Shown piece after piece: positions 1 through 6,563 of a DNA stretch of 17,962 nt. The notes below the pieces were generated by a model, which searched no databases, was not told the origin of the DNA, and saw only the letters and a list, made by a program, of their open reading frames with translations. Position 1 is the first letter of the stretch; every line of letters starts with the position of its first letter. Made by a program: the position numbers and the translations under genes. The stretch spans positions 1 to 17,962 of the forward strand of contig JAOZLK010000019.1 of the NCBI GenBank assembly GCA_029934875.1, in the 5' to 3' direction. The DNA comes from Bacteroidales bacterium. GTDB taxonomy: Bacteria > Bacteroidota > Bacteroidia > Bacteroidales > GCA-2748055.

Positions 1-939
1 GGCGTAGTGAACGTTATAGAAGTTCAGTGAAGCAGTGAAATCCGGATCGGCTGGTCCGGCAAAAAAGTTAAGACAACCATCGAAAGACAGGAGTTTGTCG
101 GCCTGTTCAATGACCGGCGCAACAGGAGCAAAAACAAAGACATCATTAAATCCATCCTCCCCGCTGAGTTGCTTCAGCAGATCAACAGGGTCATCGGTGA
201 ACGAGGTATTGACATAATGGAGGTCAATTCCCTTCTGCTTTGCTTTTTCGGGGGAGTAAAGATCTGCAGCCCTGTCGAGCCGTACCTGGTCAATATCAGT
301 CACCACCATCAGCGATGGCTTGCGGTCCTCACGATTCAGCACGTAGTTAATTGCTGCAAGTCCCATTGGCCCTACACCGGCGAGAAGAGCCATTTTTCCG
401 CCATCCACGATCTCCATCTCATGGATGTAACTTCCCGGTTTGATGTGGTAGTTAGCGTGCATGGCGCCAATCACGCAGGAAAAAGGCTCGGCCATCGAGG
501 CCGGGAAATATCCGGGTCCCTTGTAAACCAGAAGGCAGCCCATCTCCATCACTTCTTTGGGAATCACCACATAGGTGGCATCACCTCCAAGGAATCTGTA
601 TGAATAGCCGGGTGCACTCAGAATCCCCACCGGACCATCTTTATAGTTCAGGGCAGGTTGAATGGCAAATTTATCTCCGGCTTTGAATTGTCCTTCCCAT
701 TTAGAACCCACCTCCACAATCTCACCAGCGAACTCATGTCCGATTATGACCGGATTTTCGGCGACATCGTCAGGAATCCTTTTGTGATCTGTTCCCTGAA
801 TGGAGGCTTTGTATGAGGACATACAAAGGCTGTCACTCACTACCTTAGCGAGGATTTCATCTTCCTTAAGTGCCGGTAGCTCGAACTCCTCAACCCTTAA
901 ATCATTCTTTCCATATAATCTGACAGCCCTGGTTTTCAT
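1..939 (-). CDS. Zinc-type MDR alcohol/polyol dehydrogenase, L-sorbose-1-phosphate reductase-like (partial)
   Basis: The frame is open from an ATG at 939 to the left edge (313 codons); the C-terminus lies outside the window. It belongs to the medium-chain dehydrogenase/reductase superfamily, NAD(P)-dependent enzymes that interconvert alcohols and ketones. Visible are a catalytic zinc Cys39 (SDSLCMSS), His68-Glu69 in IIGHEF, an EPFSC segment at 151-155, and the Rossmann motif GVGPMG at 188-193. The four-cysteine structural-zinc lobe usual between the GHE motif and the Rossmann fold is absent; that stretch reads NYKDGPVGILSAPGYSY. From memory the N-terminus resembles proteins annotated as L-sorbose-1-phosphate reductase (SorE type), which reduce L-sorbose 1-phosphate to glucitol 6-phosphate. 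It is the last operon gene seen here, 11 bases after the HAD gene. The MDR family is certain; the substrate is inferred. Confidence 0.85.
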   Translation of the reverse strand, partial: MKTRAVRLYGKNDLRVEEFELPALKEDEILAKVVSDSLCMSSYKASIQGTDHKRIPDDVAENPVIIGHEFAGEIVEVGSKWEGQFKAGDKFAIQPALNYKDGPVGILSAPGYSYRFLGGDATYVVIPKEVMEMGCLLVYKGPGYFPASMAEPFSCVIGAMHANYHIKPGSYIHEMEIVDGGKMALLAGVGPMGLAAINYVLNREDRKPSLMVVTDIDQVRLDRAADLYSPEKAKQKGIDLHYVNTSFTDDPVDLLKQLSGEDGFNDVFVFAPVAPVIEQADKLLSFDGCLNFFAGPADPDFTASLNFYNVHYA

Positions 940-950
940 ATAATACTTTT

Positions 951-1601
951 TTAATCAATAAATTTCAATAATTCCGAAGCTTGGAGAATCATCGGGTAGT
1001 CCCCTTCCACGGGTTCCGTCATCAGCCGTCCATATCCCCAGCTAACACCAACAGGGATCATTCCCGCTGCCCGGGCCGTGAGGATATCATTGTCAGAGTC
1101 TCCCACGAACAGGATGTTGGCCGGATTAATCTCCATCATTTCAGCAATCTCAATGGCCCCGGACGGGTTGGGTTTCCTGGGAACCTCCTCCCGCTGTCCG
1201 AATACCGGTACAAGAGGCCACTCTGAAAGGTAATAGTCAACCACCTTCAGGGTAAGAGCGTGGGGTTTATTGGAGAGGATGGAGATCCTTACACCTTTGC
1301 CAACCAGTTGATCCAACAACTCGGGAACCCCGTCATACACCCTGCTTTTATCGTGCAGGTTGTTTCCATATATCTCTTTAAATTCAGACACGTAGGCCCG
1401 TAGTTGCTCTTTGCTAACCGCTTTGCCATAAGCCCGCTCAATGAATTTCACGGCCCCGTTACCGATCCAATTCAGATAGTATTCTATTCCGTGCTGCGGA
1501 AGACCGTGTCGTTCAAACAACACGTTGGCCGCCCCGGCAATATCCTCGATGGTATGTACCAGGGTTCCGTCCAAATCAAATATGATTCCCTCCACCTTCA
1601 T
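951..1601 (-). CDS. HAD-superfamily phosphatase, phosphoglycolate phosphatase-like
   Basis: This 216-residue protein has the full HAD catalytic set: motif I FDLDGTLV with nucleophile Asp9 and acid/base Asp11, motif II Ser110 (ISILSNKP), motif III Lys143 (PRKPNPSG), and motif IV GDSDND with Asp168 and Asp172. A helical cap of about 70 residues between motifs I and II (roughly 15-85) places it in the Gph/beta-phosphoglucomutase-like subfamily. The family dephosphorylates small phosphorylated metabolites in the cytoplasm with Mg2+. Its position 6 bases after a sorbitol-6-phosphate dehydrogenase-like gene, and just before an MDR dehydrogenase, suggests that it acts on a sugar or polyol phosphate of the same pathway; phosphoglycolate itself is only the family default. 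A mutase activity cannot be excluded by eye. Length and motifs are complete, so it is likely intact. Confidence 0.9.
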   Translation of the reverse strand: MKVEGIIFDLDGTLVHTIEDIAGAANVLFERHGLPQHGIEYYLNWIGNGAVKFIERAYGKAVSKEQLRAYVSEFKEIYGNNLHDKSRVYDGVPELLDQLVGKGVRISILSNKPHALTLKVVDYYLSEWPLVPVFGQREEVPRKPNPSGAIEIAEMMEINPANILFVGDSDNDILTARAAGMIPVGVSWGYGRLMTEPVEGDYPMILQASELLKFID

Positions 1602-1607
1602 GTGCTT

Positions 1608-2789
1608 TTAGCTCAGCATGGTTTGTCCGCCCGTGACCATCACGGCCTGACCGGTTTCATACTCCTGGTCGATGACATATTTGATGGCTTTCACCACATC
1701 CTCCACCCGGCATCCACGGCCAGCGGGGACCAGGGATTCATAATGACGCTTGACATCTTCAATTGTTTTGGCGCTTTGAACCTTCCCTGCTTCCAGGTAC
1801 TGTTTAAAGAGCCCCGTTTCGGGGTGTGACCAAAGGGGTCCCTCGAAATAATTTCCGGGACAAATGGCGTTCACCTTAATCCGATCGGGCATCAGGTCCA
1901 TGGCAAAGGAATGGGTGAGCCCGATCCCTCCGAACTTACTGCCCGAGTAGGCAAAATTTTTCTTACTTCCCTCTACGCCAGACTTTGAGTTAATCTGGAT
2001 AATATCTCCGAAGTAGCTGTCTGAAACAGCATTTTGTGCACGCATTACCGGAACCGCAGCCTTCACACAGTTATAATAACCATTGTAGTTAACCCTGGTC
2101 ACAAAATCGAAAGTCTCAGGATCCATCTCATCCACGCCTCCTACTTTTAGCACACCAGCGTTGCTGATCATCACATCCAATCCGCTGAATTCAAGAACTG
2201 TCTCATAAACCGCTTCTCTTACCGACTCCAGGCTGCTTACATCGGTAAGTACGAAGTGCGACCTGTTGGCTACTGCCTGGGCATTCAACTCTGCGCTTAG
2301 TGCCAACCCGGCATCCGCATTGATATCCATAATCACCACATTAGCACCTTCCGAGAAAAGATTTCTTGCAAGCCCCTCTCCGTATCCCATGGCTCCACCA
2401 GTGATGGCAATTACCTTGTTAAGGAGCGGCTTGTTTATCTGGGGTGAGGCTAGGTTTTCGGACCGAAGCTCTCCCCTGCTGTCCAGGCGGACCGTGGCCA
2501 GCTTCTGCTCGATCCTGGTCCTATCGCTTGATAAGCCCAGCAGTCCCAGACCCTCGATAAAGATGTACTCACCAATATCCTGCTTTGAATGCTCAACATC
2601 CTTCAAGACCTGGTCCATTCCTCCTTTAAATACAGATACACTTCTTCCAAGGCGAACCGTAATCTTTTCCGGGTCAGTCTCTGAAAGCTGATCGATGGGA
2701 ACAAAAATCCCGCATTTAAGGCTGTTGAAAGACATGATCATCCTCAGGGCAGGCACCAGTTTTAAAATGCTGTTCTTTTTTGCTTCCAT
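1608..2789 (-). CDS. SDR oxidoreductase, sorbitol-6-phosphate 2-dehydrogenase-like, with N-terminal extension
   Basis: This is a 393-residue protein. Residues about 124-393 form a classical short-chain dehydrogenase: cofactor loop TGGAMGYG at 130-137, Asp155 (VVIMDIN) at the end of beta-2 suggesting NAD(H), NAG at 210-212, a catalytic Ser in INSKSG (266-271), and Tyr281-x3-Lys285. The stretch INSKSG..GSKKN..YSGSKFGGIGLT and the end TGQAVMVTGGQ closely resemble, from memory, E. coli SrlD, which oxidises D-glucitol 6-phosphate to fructose 6-phosphate. SrlD is about 259 residues, so the first ~120 residues are extra. Their segment YIFIEGLGLLGLSSDRTRIE (75-94) recalls the connector in class II aldolase-SDR fusions of the rhamnulose-1-phosphate aldolase type. 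The start lies 2 bases after the PHP stop, implying translational coupling. The SDR assignment is firm; the substrate is probable. Confidence 0.87.
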   Translation of the reverse strand: MEAKKNSILKLVPALRMIMSFNSLKCGIFVPIDQLSETDPEKITVRLGRSVSVFKGGMDQVLKDVEHSKQDIGEYIFIEGLGLLGLSSDRTRIEQKLATVRLDSRGELRSENLASPQINKPLLNKVIAITGGAMGYGEGLARNLFSEGANVVIMDINADAGLALSAELNAQAVANRSHFVLTDVSSLESVREAVYETVLEFSGLDVMISNAGVLKVGGVDEMDPETFDFVTRVNYNGYYNCVKAAVPVMRAQNAVSDSYFGDIIQINSKSGVEGSKKNFAYSGSKFGGIGLTHSFAMDLMPDRIKVNAICPGNYFEGPLWSHPETGLFKQYLEAGKVQSAKTIEDVKRHYESLVPAGRGCRVEDVVKAIKYVIDQEYETGQAVMVTGGQTMLS

Positions 2790-2791
2790 AA

Positions 2792-4024
2792 CTAGTTATC
2801 TCTAAGTGACGGATTATAGTTTCTGAAATAGTGGTAAAAGATGGCCTTCCCTAATTGCTCCATATCGTCTCGTGATTCCTGCTTGTATCCGACTCCTTCC
2901 CTGGCAACGTGGTACTGATGCGCTGCCACATAAGCGGCACCATTAAATGAGATCTCTTTGAGATCTTCATCCAGGGCAACATTATTTTTACAACTCACTT
3001 CTATGGGAATCATCTCAGATGTATTGTGCTCGGTACCAAAAGAGATCACAAATCCATGCTCGTAGAAATAACTTGCGTACTCTTTCAGTTTCCCGATCTG
3101 GTTCCTCAAAGGAATAAATTCGATGGAGTTAAAGCCCCGGCTCTGAAGCGACTTCAGCAACTGTTCCTTTCCATCTTCAAATTCAGTCATCTGAACACCG
3201 GCACCATCAAGTAACAAGGGATAGGTGGGAATCCCCCCTGCATCCCTGATGATCTCAAGGATCTCTTTCAGGGGAAGGAAGGCTTTTTCATCTTCGGGAA
3301 CAAAGGCAGGAGCTCCTGATTTTAGCAATTTCGACCTCAATTCGTCTTCGGTCCCTGCAGTATCGGACCTTTTTTTTGATGAAGTCACACCTCCGAAAAT
3401 CTTTTGCAAGATCTCATCATACTCCTCATCATTGGCTGCATGTTCATTCAGCTTTAAGCGCAGCATCTTGGCCACGTGCCGTTCACGCAGAAGATTCACA
3501 GCCAATGACTCCATGATCTCATCTTCCGAAATATGAAAACCCACACCCTGTTTTTTCAACCACGAGTTCAGCAAATCAATCATTTGAGAGACCTGCTTGT
3601 TGCTCTCTGCCACAACAAGTTGTAGTTGCTGCGCCTTCTCTTCGGATATGATATCAGGGAAAGCAAGTCCTTTGCCACTGATGTAGGTCCGGCCAGGATT
3701 GCCCGGATCATTGACCCTGATCCCGGCATCCTGGTCTGCTTTGCTGATCCCTACTAATTCAATGTTTAAAAGGGGAAAAAGGCCGTGATCAATACATTTT
3801 TCCATGAATTCGCCATAGCCATCAGTTACATAGAAATCGTTAATTCCCAGAACCCTGACTTCCTCGGCCACAGAAACCCTGACAGCTTCGGTCACACTTT
3901 CAAAAGCGCTGAAGGAATAGGGTGTATGAATGTGATTGTTGACTTTCATAGGGAATCCACTGCCCTCCTCTTTGTAGGCTTCAAGCAGTATGTCCCTTGC
4001 TGGGAATTGTTCTAAGAAACTCAT
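2792..4024 (-). CDS. PHP-fold (polymerase and histidinol phosphatase) protein with atypical metal site
   Basis: This is a 410-residue cytoplasmic protein. It opens like a PHP domain with HIHTPYSF (His31, His33), followed by GINDFYVTDG (60-69), NIEL with Glu89, RERHVAKML (His183), DAGGIPTYPLL (261-271) and SFGTEHNT (329-335). The order matches the TrpH/YciV type of PHP phosphoesterase. Several ligands differ, however: the usual TDH is NDF (62-64), the usual AHP is TYP (267-269), and the usual GSDxH is GTEHN (330-334). A stretch at about 115-240, much of it probably helical, separates the two halves. PHP proteins hydrolyse phosphoesters with two or three metal ions; with these changes the activity could differ or be lost. 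An AAGGAG Shine-Dalgarno at 4028-4033 lies close to the start. The place in the operon suggests a hydrolytic or lyase step. Fold likely, function unknown. Confidence 0.75.
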   Translation of the reverse strand: MSFLEQFPARDILLEAYKEEGSGFPMKVNNHIHTPYSFSAFESVTEAVRVSVAEEVRVLGINDFYVTDGYGEFMEKCIDHGLFPLLNIELVGISKADQDAGIRVNDPGNPGRTYISGKGLAFPDIISEEKAQQLQLVVAESNKQVSQMIDLLNSWLKKQGVGFHISEDEIMESLAVNLLRERHVAKMLRLKLNEHAANDEEYDEILQKIFGGVTSSKKRSDTAGTEDELRSKLLKSGAPAFVPEDEKAFLPLKEILEIIRDAGGIPTYPLLLDGAGVQMTEFEDGKEQLLKSLQSRGFNSIEFIPLRNQIGKLKEYASYFYEHGFVISFGTEHNTSEMIPIEVSCKNNVALDEDLKEISFNGAAYVAAHQYHVAREGVGYKQESRDDMEQLGKAIFYHYFRNYNPSLRDN

Positions 4025-4044
4025 TTTCTCCTTTTGCTTACAGT

Positions 4045-6513
4045 TTAAACGCCCATCCTGCTTCTGCGAAGCTGTTCACCGGCCGTATAGTTATTGGTAG
4101 TCTGGTGGCCCTTCAAGGGAAGTATTTTCTCATGAATTGCATCAAGCATCCAGCTCGCCTGCGGGAAGAAAAAGTCTTCCAGTTCATAAGCCGGTATGAT
4201 CCAGTTGCGTGAACCAACTACTACGGGAGGAGCATCCAGGTCATCGAAACCAAGTTCAGTAATATTCTGAGCCATGTCCTTCAGGTAGGAACCTCTTTCA
4301 CTGGCATCACTGACCAGTAAGATGCGGCCTGTTTTTTTCAATGACTTCAACACCAGGTCGTAGTTAAAGGGCACCAGCGAACGGGCATCGATGATCTCGG
4401 CCGACATCCCGTATTTTTCCTCCAACTCACCGGCTGCCTCCAGGGCCCTGTAAAGCGTGGCTCCTATGGTCAGGATGGTAATGTCTTTTCCTTCACGTTT
4501 CACGTCGGGTTCTCCAAAGGGAATCTCGTAGTATTCTTCAGGGACACCTTCTTTATGAAACTCTTCTCCAATACCATAGAGGCGTTGACTTTCAAAGTAG
4601 ATCACGGGATCGGTGCCCTGCAGGGCAGTGTTCATCAATCCTTTGGCATCGTAGGGAGTAGCCGGGAAGACCACTTTGATACCGGGAATGTGTGCCACCA
4701 GGGAGGACCAGTCCTGGGAATGCTGTGCCCCGTATTTTGACCCCACAGATACACGAAGTACAACTGGCATTTTAATCAGGTTGCCACTCATGGCCTGCCA
4801 CTTGGGAAGCTGATTGAAAACCTCATCACCCGAGCGGCCCAGGAAGTCACAGTACATGATCTCCGGGATTACACGACCGCCACACATGCCATAACCAATG
4901 GCTGTTCCCACGATGGCTCCTTCAGAAATGGGAGAGTTGAACAGGCGGTGGTACGGAAGGGCTTCAGTAAGTCCGCGGTAGACCGCGAAGGCCCCTCCCC
5001 AGTCACGGTTCTCCTCCCCATACGCGACCAGGGTGGAATCCTTATAAAAACGGTGAGCCACGGCTTCAAAAATACCGTCGCGGAACTGGTATTGCTTCAT
5101 ACCCGAATGGGCTTTGCCATTCTCATCATAGGCATAGCGTTCTTTCCTGGCAATCTGCTTGACCCGTGGATTTTCCTCCAGGGTCATCAAAGTATCCAGT
5201 GGACCCTCTTCCATGGCATCCACCGATTCGTTTGAGAACATCATCTCCCCAATCAACTCAGGGTAAGAGACCAGGTCCATTCGTGGTGATAACTCATCAT
5301 CAATGGAAAGCTTGAAAGATCCCATCAAAAGGTCATCGGTTTCTGTCTTGATCTCATCCAGAGTGGACTGATCAGCAATCCCTGAAGATATGAGTTCAAG
5401 TCCGTATGTGACAATTGAATCCACTGACTCCCATGCTTCGATTTCTTCTTTTGACCTGTAGGAGGATGAATCTGAAGGAGAGTGTCCACTGAATCTATAG
5501 GTAAGCACATCCAGGAAGACCGGACCACGTTTCTCTGCAAGTATCTGCATCTTTCTTTCATAGGCATCAATCACGGCCAGGGGGTTGTATCCATCCACTC
5601 GTTCGGTATGCATGTTTTCACGATTCACGGCAGCACCCACACGGGCAGCAATGGAATAGCCCATTGTCTCCCCACAAGTTTGTCCGCCCATCCCGTACTG
5701 GTTGTTCATGATGTTGAAGATGATGGGCAATCCGCCTTTCATGTCTCCTTCCCAAAGCTCCTGGTACTGGTCCATGGCAGAAAAAGTCATTCCTTCCCAG
5801 ACCGGACCGCAACCCAATGAAGCATCCCCGATATTGGCAACCACGATCCCCGGCTTCCTGTTCACCTTTTTATAGAGCGCTGCTCCCACTGCTATATCTC
5901 CTGAGCCACCTACAATTGCATTGTTGGGATAAATTCCGAATGGTGTAAAGAAAGCATGCATGGAACCACCCAGTCCTTTGTTAATTCCCGTTTCACGGGC
6001 AAATATTTCTGCCAGGGTACCATAGATAAGGAATTTGTGAGCCAGTGATTTCATGTCGCCTTTATGTCCCTTCTCCACGATGGAAAGGATCCGGCCATCA
6101 AAGAAATCCTTCATAATATTATAGAGGGTATCGTCATCCAGTTTCTGAATGGCTGACAGGCCCTTGGCCAGAATCTCACCATGAGAACGGTGCGAGCCGA
6201 AAATATAGTCGTCTATATCAAGCTTGTATGCCATCCCAACTGCTGCGGCTTCCTGTCCGATGGAGAGGTGAGCCGGACCGGGATGAGAATAAGGGATTCC
6301 TTTGTATTCATCCTTGGTTTTGATCAGGTTCAACATGGTTTCAAATTCCCTGATGATCAGCATATCCCGATAGATCCTCACCAGGTCGTCCTTCGAAAAG
6401 CGGCTTAGCTCTTCCTTCACACTAAGGTTATAGGTATTAACCGGAATGGATCCCAGGTCAAGGCTAGCCGATTTTCTAACATTCGCCGGATTGATAAATT
6501 GTTTTTTTGGCAT
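4045..6513 (-). CDS. Thiamine-diphosphate-dependent 2-oxoacid/acetoin dehydrogenase E1, fused alpha and beta subunits
   Basis: This 822-residue fusion has E1-alpha at about 40-400 and E1-beta at about 475-800, joined by a linker. The alpha part shows HRSHGEILAKG (108-118), GINKGLGGSMHAFF (176-189), the ThDP/Mg motif starting GDASLGCGP (229-237) and closing at Asn270-Asn271, and the loop RFSGHSPSD (340-348). The beta part shows SEGAIVGTAIG with probable catalytic Glu531, EIMYCDF (551-557), and AQHSQDWSS with His598. E1 decarboxylates a 2-oxo acid, or cleaves an acyloin such as acetoin, and acylates the E2 lipoyl group. About 35 extra residues sit at roughly 120-155, where other E1-alpha chains have a short loop. 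The gene follows E2 after 50 bases. Fused E1 chains are known, but the location inside a sugar-phosphate-type operon suggests an unusual substrate. The complex type is certain; the substrate is not determinable. Confidence 0.93.
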   Translation of the reverse strand: MPKKQFINPANVRKSASLDLGSIPVNTYNLSVKEELSRFSKDDLVRIYRDMLIIREFETMLNLIKTKDEYKGIPYSHPGPAHLSIGQEAAAVGMAYKLDIDDYIFGSHRSHGEILAKGLSAIQKLDDDTLYNIMKDFFDGRILSIVEKGHKGDMKSLAHKFLIYGTLAEIFARETGINKGLGGSMHAFFTPFGIYPNNAIVGGSGDIAVGAALYKKVNRKPGIVVANIGDASLGCGPVWEGMTFSAMDQYQELWEGDMKGGLPIIFNIMNNQYGMGGQTCGETMGYSIAARVGAAVNRENMHTERVDGYNPLAVIDAYERKMQILAEKRGPVFLDVLTYRFSGHSPSDSSSYRSKEEIEAWESVDSIVTYGLELISSGIADQSTLDEIKTETDDLLMGSFKLSIDDELSPRMDLVSYPELIGEMMFSNESVDAMEEGPLDTLMTLEENPRVKQIARKERYAYDENGKAHSGMKQYQFRDGIFEAVAHRFYKDSTLVAYGEENRDWGGAFAVYRGLTEALPYHRLFNSPISEGAIVGTAIGYGMCGGRVIPEIMYCDFLGRSGDEVFNQLPKWQAMSGNLIKMPVVLRVSVGSKYGAQHSQDWSSLVAHIPGIKVVFPATPYDAKGLMNTALQGTDPVIYFESQRLYGIGEEFHKEGVPEEYYEIPFGEPDVKREGKDITILTIGATLYRALEAAGELEEKYGMSAEIIDARSLVPFNYDLVLKSLKKTGRILLVSDASERGSYLKDMAQNITELGFDDLDAPPVVVGSRNWIIPAYELEDFFFPQASWMLDAIHEKILPLKGHQTTNNYTAGEQLRRSRMGV

Positions 6514-6519
6514 TTTATT

Positions 6520-6546
6520 AGTCTGTAAAGTTTATAAAGTCTGTAA
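6520..6546. repeat. 9-bp direct repeat between the E2 and E1 genes
   Basis: AGTCTGTAA occurs at 6520-6528 and again at 6538-6546 in the 50-base gap between the E2 stop and the E1 start. The copies are 18 bases apart. The gap is the widest in the operon and may hold a translation or processing signal for E1, but no clear promoter element was seen. Confidence 0.4.
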
Positions 6547-6563
6547 TGTCGAAAGAAAAAATA

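Noticed and set aside
169..603. Plus-strand open frame of 144 codons with an ATG at the left end
   Set aside because: It is antisense to the MDR dehydrogenase, whose own frame is open for 313 codons with clear motifs.
2266..2691. Plus-strand open frame of 141 codons opposite the SDR gene
   Set aside because: It is antisense to the Rossmann region of the SDR, rich in Ser/Pro, with no domain; a shadow frame.
5482..5820. Plus-strand open frame of 112 codons opposite the E1 gene
   Set aside because: It lies wholly antisense to strongly conserved E1-alpha motifs; a shadow frame.
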